Source of the DNA: Sphingomonadales bacterium
Lineage (GTDB): Bacteria > Pseudomonadota > Alphaproteobacteria > SMXS01
DNA length: 64,000 nt
Assembly: GCA_022844405.1 (NCBI GenBank)
Contig: JALHLV010000021.1
Location: 1-64,000 of the forward strand
Direction: 5' to 3'
Shown: positions 17,735 to 27,276 of the stretch, in pieces
How the letters are laid out: every line of letters begins with the position of its first letter
Numbering within the stretch: position 1 is the first letter of the stretch
Notes under the pieces: model-generated
What the model was told of the DNA's origin: nothing
Database searches by the model: none
What the model saw: only the letters and a program-made list of their open reading frames with translations
Translations under genes and position numbers: made by a program

Positions 17735-20509
17735 ATGTCCGCGCCCGCACCCACGATCGCGCTGCCCGCCATGCCTGCCCTCGCGGTGGGTTTCCGCGAC
17801 GCCGCGCTGGTGACCGCCGACGGCGAGGTGGAGACGCTCGGCCTCGGCGAGGCCGCCGTGCTGGCGGCGCGCGGGCGGGTGCTGGTGTGCCACGAACCGG
17901 CGGTCAGCGCCCGGCTGGAGACCGAGCCGCTCGCCCGCGTGCTCGACGTACTCGACCTCTACGCCTTCGCCTGCCCCGCCAAATTCTGCCTGCCGACACC
18001 AGGCGGGCTCGCCACGGCGCTGGGGCTGCCGCCGCCGTCCGGCGAACTCGAAGACCAGGCGGCCATGCTGCACCAGGCCGCCCGCCTGCTGCTGGCGCTG
18101 CTCGCCGACCCGCGCTATCCCGACCGGCCCGAGGCGCAGCGTATCGCCCGCACCATGGCCCGGGCGGGCTGGACCTGGGGCGCCTATGTCGCCGCCGCGC
18201 TGGGCGCGCCCGCCTCGGGCGAGGACGCGGGCGGCGGCCTCGACGTCTGGCGCCGGCTGCCGCAATGGGAGGACATGCCGCCGCGCCCGCCGCCCGACGA
18301 TTTCCCGGTGGGCTCGGGCGAGGTGCAGGAGCGGCTGACGGCGCTGCTGGGCCAGGGCGCCGAGGACCGTACCAGCCAGCGGGACTACGCGGATATGGTC
18401 ACCGCCGCCTTCGAGCCGCGCGAGATCGTCTCGGCGCCCAACGCGGTGATCGCCGAGGCCGGCACCGGCATCGGCAAGACGCTGGCCTACATCGCGCCGT
18501 CGAGCCTGTGGGCCGAGCGCAACCACGGCGCGGTCTGGCTATCGACCTACACCAAGAACCTGCAGCGCCAGCTCGACCAGGAGCTGGACCGGCTGTTCCC
18601 CGACCGCCGGGTGAAGGCGCGCAAGGTGGTGGTGCGCAAGGGCCGCGAGAACTATCTGTGCCTGCTCAACCTGGAGGAGGCGGTCGGCCGCGCCCAGATG
18701 ACGCCGGAGAACCTGGTGCGCCTCGCGCTGGTGGTGCGCTGGGCGCGCTACAGCCGCGACGGCGACATGGTGGGCGGCGACCTGCCCGCCTGGCTGCTGC
18801 AGCGGATCGGCGCGGGCCGCGCCTCGGGCCTCACCGACCGGCGCGGCGAATGCGTCTACGCGGCCTGCCCCCACTGGCGCGCCTGCTTCATCGAGCATTC
18901 CGCGCGCAAGGCCAAGGGCGCCGACCTGGTGATCGCCAATCACGCGCTGGTGATGATCCGCGCCGCGCTCTACGGCCCGGAGGAGGACAGGCCGACCCGC
19001 TACGTGTTCGACGAGGGCCATCACCTGTTCGACGCCGCCGACAGCGCTTTTTCCGCCCATCTCTCGGGCCTCGAGGCGGTCGAGTTGCGGCGCTGGGTGC
19101 GGGGACCGGAAGGCGGCAGGCGCGGCCGGTCGCGCGGCATCGAGGCGCGCATCGGCGACCTGCTGGCGATGCACCCGGAATCCGAGACGCTGATGCGCGA
19201 GGCGATTCGGGCCGCCGCGGCGCTCCCCGGCGAGGGCTGGCTCGCCCGCATCGCCAGCGCCGGCGCGCAGGGCGCCGCCGAAGCGTTCTTCGCCGCCGTC
19301 CGCGGCCATGTCTACGCCCGCGCCCAGCGGCCGGACGATCCCTACACGCTGGAGGCGGCGACCCACACGCTGTCCGATGCGTTGCGCGCCGCGGCGGGCG
19401 CGCTCGAGCAAGCCCTGGCCGAGCTGACCGTGCCCATGCAGCAGCTCGCCAGGGTCATCGGCAACCGTCTGGCGGACGAGTCCGAGGAACTGGAGAGCGC
19501 CGAGCGGACCCGGCTGGAAGCGGCGCGCGGCGGCATCGTCCGGCGGGTCGATGCCACGATCCTGCCTTGGCGGGCCATGCTGCGCGACCTGGAAAAGGGC
19601 ACGGCGGACGGCTTCGTCGACTGGTTCTCGGTCGAGCGCGGCGGCCAGCGCGAGTTCGACGTGGGCCTGCACCGCCACTGGATCGATCCGACGAAACCGT
19701 TCGCCGACGTGGTGCTGTCGCCCGCCCACGGCGTCGTCGTCACCTCGGCCACCCTGCGCGACGAGACGGGGCGCGACGAGGCGGGTGCGGAAGGCGCGGG
19801 CCAGGACGGCTGGCGCAACGCCGAGCTGCGCACCGGCTTCAACCACCTGGTGCTGCCGGCGAAGCGGTCGAGCCACCGATCGCCGTTCGACTACGGCGCA
19901 CAATCGAGGGTGCTGGTGGTCCGCGACGTCAAGCGTACCGACGCCCAGCAGGTGGCGGGCGCCTACCGGGCGCTGTTCGAGGCGGCGGGCGGCGGCGGGC
20001 TGGGCCTGTTCACCGCCATCAACCGGCTGAAGGACGTCCATGGCCGCATCGCGGCGCCGCTCGCCCAGCAGGGCATCGGCCTCTACGCCCAGCATGTGGA
20101 TGCGTTCGATCCGGGCACCCTGGTCGACATCTTCCGCGCCGAGCAGAATTCCTGCCTGCTCGGCACCGACGCCATCCGCGACGGCGTCGACGTGCCCGGC
20201 GACGCGCTCAGGCTGATCGTGTTCGACCGGGTGCCGTGGCCACGCCCGTCGATCCTGCACCGCGCCCGCCGCGACGCCTTCGGCGGCAACCGCTACGACG
20301 ACATGCTGACCCGGCTGCGGCTGAAGCAGGCGTTCGGCCGGCTGATACGCCGCGCCGGAGACCGGGGCGTGTTCGTCATGCTCGACAGCGCCATGCCCAG
20401 CCGGCTGCTCGGCGCCTTCCCGGCGGAGGTGGACGTGGTCCGCGTCGGCCTCGCCGAGGCGGTCGAGACCACGCGGGCTTTTCTGCGTTCGGCGGTGACG
20501 GCGGCATAA
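17735..20509 (+). CDS. DinG/XPD-like ATP-dependent DNA helicase
   Basis: A 924-residue superfamily 2 helicase of the DinG/Rad3 (XPD) group. Walker A is [10 protein letters not shown] (about residues 239-249) and the DEAH-type box is DEGH (426-429). Four cysteines, Cys309, Cys373, Cys378 and Cys384, are spaced as in the XPD/DinG 4Fe-4S cluster. The C-terminal motor half carries [25 protein letters not shown] and ends [17 protein letters not shown]. Such enzymes unwind DNA 5' to 3' in repair and replication-fork restart. About 200 residues precede the motor, longer than E. coli DinG; this part is unassigned. GGAG precedes the ATG. Confidence 0.92.
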   Translation: MSAPAPTIALPAMPALAVGFRDAALVTADGEVETLGLGEAAVLAARGRVLVCHEPAVSARLETEPLARVLDVLDLYAFACPAKFCLPTPGGLATALGLPPPSGELEDQAAMLHQAARLLLALLADPRYPDRPEAQRIARTMARAGWTWGAYVAAALGAPASGEDAGGGLDVWRRLPQWEDMPPRPPPDDFPVGSGEVQERLTALLGQGAEDRTSQRDYADMVTAAFEPREIVSAPNAVIAEAGTGIGKTLAYIAPSSLWAERNHGAVWLSTYTKNLQRQLDQELDRLFPDRRVKARKVVVRKGRENYLCLLNLEEAVGRAQMTPENLVRLALVVRWARYSRDGDMVGGDLPAWLLQRIGAGRASGLTDRRGECVYAACPHWRACFIEHSARKAKGADLVIANHALVMIRAALYGPEEDRPTRYVFDEGHHLFDAADSAFSAHLSGLEAVELRRWVRGPEGGRRGRSRGIEARIGDLLAMHPESETLMREAIRAAAALPGEGWLARIASAGAQGAAEAFFAAVRGHVYARAQRPDDPYTLEAATHTLSDALRAAAGALEQALAELTVPMQQLARVIGNRLADESEELESAERTRLEAARGGIVRRVDATILPWRAMLRDLEKGTADGFVDWFSVERGGQREFDVGLHRHWIDPTKPFADVVLSPAHGVVVTSATLRDETGRDEAGAEGAGQDGWRNAELRTGFNHLVLPAKRSSHRSPFDYGAQSRVLVVRDVKRTDAQQVAGAYRALFEAAGGGGLGLFTAINRLKDVHGRIAAPLAQQGIGLYAQHVDAFDPGTLVDIFRAEQNSCLLGTDAIRDGVDVPGDALRLIVFDRVPWPRPSILHRARRDAFGGNRYDDMLTRLRLKQAFGRLIRRAGDRGVFVMLDSAMPSRLLGAFPAEVDVVRVGLAEAVETTRAFLRSAVTAA

Positions 20510-20513
20510 GCCG

Positions 20514-20542
20514 TTGAAAATCCGGCGATCGCGCCGTATTTT
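20514..20542 (+). promoter_or_regulatory. Sigma-70-type promoter of the TerB-like gene
   Basis: TTGAAA (20514-20519), exactly 17 bases, then TATTTT (20537-20542), about 35 bases before the GTG start. It begins five bases after the helicase stop codon, so the TerB-like gene is probably transcribed separately. Confidence 0.55.
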
Positions 20543-20576
20543 GGAGCCATCGAGGCCAATTCTAGGGACTGTGCCC

Positions 20577-20999
20577 GTGAACGCTCCGGTTCTTACGCCC
20601 CATTCGGCGCTTGTGTACCTGATGGTTGCGGTCGCCTCCGCGGACGCCCGGATGACCGACGAGGAGATCGGCGCCATGTCCCATGGCGTCGCCGATCTGC
20701 CGGCGTTCAAGGGGTACGACAGAGCTTGGCTGGTATCGGCGGTACGGGCCTGCAACACCATGTTGCGCGAGAAGGATGGGCTTGAGACCGTGCTGGGGCT
20801 GGTATATGCCGCCCTGCCCGGCAGCGTGAGCGACACCGCCTACGCGCTTGCCTCCAACATGGCCGTGAGCGACGGCAATGTCGGCCAGCGGGAGTCGCGG
20901 CTGCTGGAGATGATTCGGCACGATCTGGGCATCGAACGGCTGACCGCCGCGGCGATCGACCGGGCCGTTGTCGCCCTGAACCGCAGCCTGCCGGCCTGA
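20577..20999 (+). CDS. TerB-like tellurite-resistance domain protein
   Basis: A 140-residue all-helical TerB-like protein: the first helix pair carries LMVAVASADARMTDEEI, followed by a linker region and ALASNMAVSDGNVGQRESRLLEMI, the second acidic metal-binding-like repeat of the fold (D/E-rich helix starts). TerB-like domains are cytoplasmic and linked to stress responses, but no other ter genes are here, so a direct tellurite role is doubtful. The GTG at 20577 is chosen, with AGGGA 9 bases upstream; a GTG at 20571 is too close to that site. Confidence 0.82.
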   Translation: MNAPVLTPHSALVYLMVAVASADARMTDEEIGAMSHGVADLPAFKGYDRAWLVSAVRACNTMLREKDGLETVLGLVYAALPGSVSDTAYALASNMAVSDGNVGQRESRLLEMIRHDLGIERLTAAAIDRAVVALNRSLPA

Positions 21000-21087
21000 C
21001 GTTCGATCACCGGCACGATCAATCCCGTTTCACGGGAACGACACGGTCGCGCTGTATGGTGCGCCGTGAAGCGAGGGGAGAACTTCC

Positions 21088-21597
21088 TTGAAGCGTCTGT
21101 TGCTGCTGCGGCACGGCAAGTCCGACTGGAACAATCCGGACCAGCCGGACAACGAGCGGCCGCTCAACGACCGCGGCCAGCGCGCCGCCGCCCTGATGGG
21201 CGCCTACCTGCGCCAGCGTGGCCTGACGCCCGACCTGATCCTCTCCTCGCCCGCCGTGCGCACCCGCGAAACGGCCCAACGGGTGCTGACCGCGCTGCAC
21301 GCCGACGTCCCGCTGGAGTTTCGTGCCGAGCTTTATCTGGCCGATCCCAAGACCATCGCCGATGTGGTGCGCGCCGCGCCGGACGAGGTGGCAACTCTGC
21401 TGCTGATCGGCCACAACCCCGGCATGCAGATCGCCGCGCTGAAGCTCTCCGCCGGCGACCCGGCCGGCCGGCGCGACGAGATCGGCGACAGGTTCCCCAC
21501 CGCCGCGCTGGCCGTCATCGAGTTCGACACCAAGAGCTGGGCGAAGGCCAAGGCCGGCGATCTGGTCGCCTTCGACAGCCCCAAGGCGCTGGTGTGA
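21088..21597 (+). CDS. SixA-like histidine phosphatase
   Basis: A 169-residue protein of the histidine phosphatase superfamily, SixA branch. The catalytic motif LLLRHGKSDW places the nucleophile at His9, the second conserved histidine is His109 in LIGHNPG, and SSPAVRTRETA supplies the phosphate-binding arginine. SixA proteins dephosphorylate phosphohistidine on signalling or phosphotransfer proteins. The start is TTG, supported by GAGGGGAG just upstream and by exact agreement with the family N terminus. A short CCCGT/ACGGG hairpin (21023-21037) lies in the 88-base leader. Confidence 0.9.
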   Translation: MKRLLLLRHGKSDWNNPDQPDNERPLNDRGQRAAALMGAYLRQRGLTPDLILSSPAVRTRETAQRVLTALHADVPLEFRAELYLADPKTIADVVRAAPDEVATLLLIGHNPGMQIAALKLSAGDPAGRRDEIGDRFPTAALAVIEFDTKSWAKAKAGDLVAFDSPKALV

Positions 21598-21669
21598 TGC
21601 ACCCTTCTCGTCCAGCCGGACGGTGATAGAATCCGGAGTCTGGACCGGACCATTCAGGGGAGCATGACG

Positions 21670-22824
21670 ATGGCCGATTACAATCCGTTCGCCGAGAACA
21701 CGCTGAACAACCCGGCGTCGGCCTATGGCTATCTGCTGACCGAGAAGCCGGTCCACCATTTCGCCGATTACGACCCGCCGTTCTACACGCTGACGCGCCA
21801 TGCCGACCTGGAAGCGGCGCTCAGGGACATCGAGCTGTTCTCCAGCGAATTCGGCCAGGGGCCGCGCTTCACGCCGCCGGGCGGCATGCTGTCGGACCCG
21901 CCGCAGCACACCTTCTTCCGCCGCTTGGTGCAGCAGGCGTTCACGCCGGGGGCGATCCGCGCGCTCGCCGCCCGCATCGAGGCGCTGGCCGAGGAGTTGC
22001 TCGACGCCGTCGAGGGCCGGGAAGGCTTCGACATCCACGACGACTATGGCTTCCCGCTGCCCGTGGTGATCATCGCCGAGCTGCTCGGCGCGCCGGGCGA
22101 GGACATCGCGCAGTTCAAGAAGTGGTCCGACAGCTCGGTCGAGGCCATGGGCGCGTCCGATCCGACGCCGTGGCTCGCGGACCTCGAGGCCATGGGGAAC
22201 TACGTCCTGCGCCAGGCCCAGGCGCGGCGCGAAATGGCCTCGCCGCCCGACGACCTGATCACCCGGCTGGTGCAGGCGGAAAGCGACGGCGCCCGCCTCG
22301 CCGACGACGACATCCAGAGCGTCATCCGCCAGCTGCTGGTCGGCGGCAACGAAACCACCACGTCGCTGATTACCAATGTGGTCTGGCGCCTGCTGGAGCG
22401 GCGTGAGTTGTGGGAGCGAGTCGTCGCCGACCCGTCGCTGGTCGACCGGGCGATCGAGGAGAGCCTGCGCTATGACCCGCCGGTGCTCGGCCTGTTCCGC
22501 AACACCACCCGCGACGTGACCCTGCACGGCGTGCGCATCCCCGAAGGCTCCAAGGTGATGATGCACTACGCCGCCGCGAACCGGGATCCGGCGGTGTTCG
22601 AGGATCCCGACACCTTCTCCCTCGACCGGCCGTCCCGGCGCCACCTGGCGTTCGGCCTCGGGGTGCATTTCTGTCTGGGCTCGGAACTGGCGCGGATGGA
22701 GGCCCGCACCGCCCTGACCGCGCTGGTGAAGCGGTTCCCCGACCTGCGGCTGGAGAATTCGGGCAGCCGGATCAAGCCGTTCTTCCTCTGGGGCCGCCGC
22801 CGCCTGCCGGTGCGGCGCGGGTAG
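21670..22824 (+). CDS. Cytochrome P450
   Basis: A 384-residue soluble bacterial P450. The heme-binding loop is FGLGVHFCLGSE with the axial cysteine near residue 335, the I-helix oxygen-activation motif is GGNETTTS, and the K-helix ExxR is EESLR. It would monooxygenate a small hydrophobic substrate with electrons from a ferredoxin and reductase, neither of which is encoded nearby. GGGGAG sits 7 bases before the ATG at 21670; an in-frame ATG at 21664 is too close to it. The following 170 bases hold a GGCCTT/AAGGCC hairpin (22898-22912). Confidence 0.95.
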   Translation: MADYNPFAENTLNNPASAYGYLLTEKPVHHFADYDPPFYTLTRHADLEAALRDIELFSSEFGQGPRFTPPGGMLSDPPQHTFFRRLVQQAFTPGAIRALAARIEALAEELLDAVEGREGFDIHDDYGFPLPVVIIAELLGAPGEDIAQFKKWSDSSVEAMGASDPTPWLADLEAMGNYVLRQAQARREMASPPDDLITRLVQAESDGARLADDDIQSVIRQLLVGGNETTTSLITNVVWRLLERRELWERVVADPSLVDRAIEESLRYDPPVLGLFRNTTRDVTLHGVRIPEGSKVMMHYAAANRDPAVFEDPDTFSLDRPSRRHLAFGLGVHFCLGSELARMEARTALTALVKRFPDLRLENSGSRIKPFFLWGRRRLPVRRG

Positions 22825-23002
22825 AACCGCATACCAGGGCACCTTCCAGTCAGCGTCGTCGCCTGCGGCATCACCAGCGTGGTGCTCGCCGGGCGCTGGC
22901 CTTTCGAAGGCCCCAGGGCACTGGTCTGACGTGGCCGAATGCGCGGAGCGCGCTTGATCCCGCGCAAGAATTCTGGCGCTATGCCGTGAGAGGATGGCCT
23001 TC

Positions 23003-23722
<720 letters not shown>

Positions 23723-23725
23723 AAC

Positions 23726-26089
23726 ATGTCGATGCTTGACCGTAAACTGCTGCGGAACTTGCGCTCGATGGGCAGCCAGGTGATCGCCATCGGCCTCGTC
23801 ATGGGGGCCGGCATCGCCACCTTCGTCATGAGCACAGGACTGATCGATTCGCTCGGCGAGACGCGCCGCCTGTATTACGAGGAATTCCGTTTCGGCGACG
23901 TTTTCGTCGACGTCAAGCGCGCTCCCGAAGGGCTGGCGCGGCGGCTCGCGGAAATACCCGGCGTCCGGCGAGTGGAGACGCGCGTCACTGTCGGTGCCAC
24001 GCTCGACGTGCCGGGCATGCGCGAGCCGGCGACCGGCCTGCTGGTGTCGCTGCCCGAGGGAAGGCAGCCCGAGCTGAACGGGCTGTACCTGCGGGCAGGC
24101 AGGCTGGTCGAGCCCTACCGGGAGAACGAGGTGGTGATTGGCGACGCGTTCGCCGAGGCGCAGGAACTGGGTCCGGGCGACCGGATTTCCGCGCTGATCA
24201 GCGGCCACCGTCGGGAACTGGAAATCGTCGGTGTCGCCATCTCGCCCGAGTTCGTCTATGCGGTGCCGCCCGGCGCCCTGTTTCCCGACAACAAGCGCTT
24301 CGCGGTGATGTGGATGGGTCGGGACGCGCTCGAAGCCGCGCACGATATGGACGGTGCGTTCAACGACGCGGTCCTGTCGCTGATGCCCGGCGCATCGGAG
24401 CCGGACGTGATCGAGGCGGTCGACGCGCTGTCGCGGCGTTTCGGCGGACAAGGCGCCTATGGCCGCGAGGATCATACCTCGGACATGTTCTTGCGCAGCG
24501 AGCTCGACCAGCTCGCGGTGATGGCCATCGTCCTGCCGGTCATCTTCCTGGTGGTGGCGAGCTTCCTGCTGCACACCGTACTGTCGCGGCTGATCAGCCT
24601 AGACCGGGAGGAGATCGGCACGCTCAAGGCGCTCGGCCTGACCGACCGTGAGGTTGCCTGGCACTACGCCAAGTTCGCCGCCGCTATCGCCGCCCTGGCC
24701 GCCGTCACCGGTATCAGCGCGGGCGCCTGGTTCGGACACGCGATGGCGGGCATGTATGCTGAGTTCTACCGCTTCCCGGCGCTGCACTACGAGCTGGCGC
24801 CCTGGGTGCTGGCCACGTCGTTGAGTCTCGCCTTCGGAATCGCCCTTCTTGGCGCGTTGCAGGCGATCCGGCGGGTGATGCGGCTGAGGCCGGCGGAAGC
24901 GATGCGGCCCGAGCCGCAGCCGGTATACCGTCCTCTGCTGCTCGAGCGGCTCGGTGTCGCCCAGGCGCTCTCGCCGGCCGCGCGGATGATCCTCCGGCAC
25001 CTGGAGCGGCGCTGGCGGCGGTCCATCCTCACCTGCCTCGGTATCGCCACTGCCCTCGGCACGCTGATCGCCTCGAGCTTCTTCCTCGACACCATCGACT
25101 TCATGCTCGACGTGCAGTTCAACCGAGCCGAGCGGGAAGACGTCGCGCTAGCGTTGATCGAGCCGCAATCCCTGCGCGCGCTTGACGACATCCGGCACAT
25201 GCCCGGCGTCATGCGCGCCGAACCGTATCGCGCGGTGCCGGTCAAGCTCCGGCTGGAAAACCGGACGCGGCGGCTGGCGGTCCTGGGCATGCGACCCGGC
25301 GGCGACCTGCACCGCGCCCTCGATCGGCGCCAGCATCCGGTCAGCCTGCCGCCCGACGGCATCCTGCTGTCGGACATGCTGGCGCGCCTGCTCGGCGCCC
25401 GGCCGGGCGATGTGCTGACCGTCGAGGTGCTGGAGGGTCGCCGGCCGGTCCGGCAGGTCCGCGTCACCGGCATCGCCGAGCAGTATGTGGGCACGGCGGC
25501 CTATATGGATATGGACGCACTGAACCGGTTGATACTGGAGGGGCCAAGCATTTCGGGCGCGTGGCTCAAGGTTGACGGTGCCGCCGCCGGCACATTCTAT
25601 GACGCCGTCAAGCGGACGCCGGCGATTGCCGGCCTGTCGATCCGCGCCGCCGCGATTAGCGGCTTCAACGAAACCCTGGCTGAGAACCTCATCCGGATGA
25701 CGCTGACCAATATCGCCTTCGCCTCGATAATTGCCTTCGGGGTGGTCTACAACTCGGCGCGGATCAGCGTCTCCGAACGTGGCCGCGAACTGGCCAGCAT
25801 GCGCGTGCTTGGGTTCACGCGCGGCGAGATTTCCGCCATCCTCCTCGGCGAGCTGGCGATCCTCGTACTGTTCGCCCTGCCGCTGGGCATGGTGATCGGA
25901 TACGGGATCGCCGCCGTGGTGGTGGAAAGCCTGCAGACGGAATTGTTCAAGCTGCCGCTTGTGCTAAAGCCGGCCACCTATGGCTGGACGGCGCTTGTGG
26001 TGGTCGGCGCCGCCACCGTCTCGGCGCTGGTCGTGCGGCGCCGCCTCGACCGGCTCGATCTCGTCGCCGTTCTGAAGACGCGGGAGTAA
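23726..26089 (+). CDS. ABC exporter permease with two FtsX-like domains
   Basis: A 787-residue permease. An N-terminal membrane helix (about residues 15-35, SQVIAIGLVMGAGIATFVM) is followed by a large periplasmic domain (about 40-260), a first FtsX core with three helices (about 265-395), a second helix near 430-450 preceding another periplasmic domain, and a second FtsX core at the C terminus (about 655-780). The duplicated layout is that of MacB-like/LolCE-type exporters that act on substrates at the periplasmic face rather than channelling them. It starts 3 bases after the ATPase stop and ends 2 bases before the adaptor gene. Confidence 0.92.
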   Translation: MSMLDRKLLRNLRSMGSQVIAIGLVMGAGIATFVMSTGLIDSLGETRRLYYEEFRFGDVFVDVKRAPEGLARRLAEIPGVRRVETRVTVGATLDVPGMREPATGLLVSLPEGRQPELNGLYLRAGRLVEPYRENEVVIGDAFAEAQELGPGDRISALISGHRRELEIVGVAISPEFVYAVPPGALFPDNKRFAVMWMGRDALEAAHDMDGAFNDAVLSLMPGASEPDVIEAVDALSRRFGGQGAYGREDHTSDMFLRSELDQLAVMAIVLPVIFLVVASFLLHTVLSRLISLDREEIGTLKALGLTDREVAWHYAKFAAAIAALAAVTGISAGAWFGHAMAGMYAEFYRFPALHYELAPWVLATSLSLAFGIALLGALQAIRRVMRLRPAEAMRPEPQPVYRPLLLERLGVAQALSPAARMILRHLERRWRRSILTCLGIATALGTLIASSFFLDTIDFMLDVQFNRAEREDVALALIEPQSLRALDDIRHMPGVMRAEPYRAVPVKLRLENRTRRLAVLGMRPGGDLHRALDRRQHPVSLPPDGILLSDMLARLLGARPGDVLTVEVLEGRRPVRQVRVTGIAEQYVGTAAYMDMDALNRLILEGPSISGAWLKVDGAAAGTFYDAVKRTPAIAGLSIRAAAISGFNETLAENLIRMTLTNIAFASIIAFGVVYNSARISVSERGRELASMRVLGFTRGEISAILLGELAILVLFALPLGMVIGYGIAAVVVESLQTELFKLPLVLKPATYGWTALVVVGAATVSALVVRRRLDRLDLVAVLKTRE

Positions 26090-26091
26090 CC

Positions 26092-27276
26092 ATGGCTGCC
26101 TGGAAGCAACTCGGGCGTTGGATCAAGTGGGGCGGCGGCGGCGCGGTCGTAGCGGTCCTGCTTTACCTTGCCTTCGCACCAGAGACGGTGATGGTCGACG
26201 TCCGCGAGGTCACGCGTGGACCGCTCGAAGTGTCGGTGACCGCCGAGGGGCGCACCCGCATCCGCGACATCTTTACCGTGTCGGCGCCGCTCGGCGGCCG
26301 GCTGCGCCGCGTCACCCTGGATCCGGGCGATCCGGTCACGGCGGGCGAAACCGTGGTCGCCATCTTCGAACCGACGGCGCCCGATTTTCTCGACCGGCGT
26401 GCCGCTGCGCGCGTGCGCGCCCGGCTCGACCAAGCCAAGGCTACGGCCGCCCGCGCCAGGGCCGATCTGGATCTCGCTCGGGCGGAATGGGAACGGGCGA
26501 AGGCGCTGCCGGCGGGCACCACCATCTCGCAGCGCGAGCGGGACCGGCGCCGCGCCGATTTCGAGATGGCCGAGGCGGCTCACCAGGCCGCGAAGGCAGA
26601 CCAGGCGGCGGCGCAGGCCGAGCTGATCGTGCCGACCGAGGAAGCCGGCGAGCAGACCGGGGGCTGCTGCCTGCGCATGGCCGCGCCGGTCAGCGGTCGC
26701 GTGCTGCGGGTGATGGAGGAGAGCGAGCGGGTCATGCTGGCCGGCACGCCGATCCTGGAGTTGGGCGAGCCCGGCGACCTGGAGATCGTCGTCGATCTGC
26801 TGTCACAGGACGCCGTCGGCGTCAGGCCCGGCCAGACCGCACGGATCGAGAACTGGGGTGGTAACCGCCATCTGAACGGCAGGGTGCGGTATGTGGAGCC
26901 CTCCGGCTTCACCAAAATCTCGGCGCTGGGCGTCGAGGAGCAGCGGGTCAACGTGGTCATCGACCTGACCGACCCGCCGGAACGCTGGGCGACTCTGCTA
27001 GACGCCTACCGGGTCGAGCCCCGCATCGTCGTCTGGTCCAAGCCCGATGTGGTGACCGTGCCGATCGGCGCGCTGTTCCGCCACGGCGGCGAATGGGCCG
27101 TCTACCGCATCGAGGGCGAACGTGCGATGCTCCGCACGCTCCGCATCGGTCAGCGCAGCGCCGAAGCCGCGCAGGTACTCTCCGGCCTCGATCCCGGTGA
27201 CCTGGTGGTTGGCCATCCAAGCGAGGAGGTGGCCGACGGAGAGCGCGTGAAGCGACGCGATGCGAAAGAACCCTGA
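26092..27276 (+). CDS. HlyD/MacA-type periplasmic adaptor subunit
   Basis: A 394-residue membrane-fusion protein. One N-terminal helix (about residues 16-28) anchors it. Lipoyl half-motifs flank a coiled-coil hairpin (about 95-180, rich in Ala, Arg and Glu, RAAARVRARLDQAKATAARA), followed by beta-barrel and membrane-proximal domains (VVDLLSQDAVGVRPGQTARIENWGG). Such adaptors bridge an inner-membrane ABC exporter to an outer-membrane channel, but no TolC-like gene is in the window. An unusual CC pair occurs in GGCCLRMAAPVSG. GGGAG precedes the ATG and overlaps the permease stop. Confidence 0.92.
   Translation: MAAWKQLGRWIKWGGGGAVVAVLLYLAFAPETVMVDVREVTRGPLEVSVTAEGRTRIRDIFTVSAPLGGRLRRVTLDPGDPVTAGETVVAIFEPTAPDFLDRRAAARVRARLDQAKATAARARADLDLARAEWERAKALPAGTTISQRERDRRRADFEMAEAAHQAAKADQAAAQAELIVPTEEAGEQTGGCCLRMAAPVSGRVLRVMEESERVMLAGTPILELGEPGDLEIVVDLLSQDAVGVRPGQTARIENWGGNRHLNGRVRYVEPSGFTKISALGVEEQRVNVVIDLTDPPERWATLLDAYRVEPRIVVWSKPDVVTVPIGALFRHGGEWAVYRIEGERAMLRTLRIGQRSAEAAQVLSGLDPGDLVVGHPSEEVADGERVKRRDAKEP

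Noticed and set aside
18539-20836. A 765-codon minus-strand frame over the helicase and TerB-like genes
   Set aside because: Shadow frame; both genes on the plus strand have motifs, starts and promoters.
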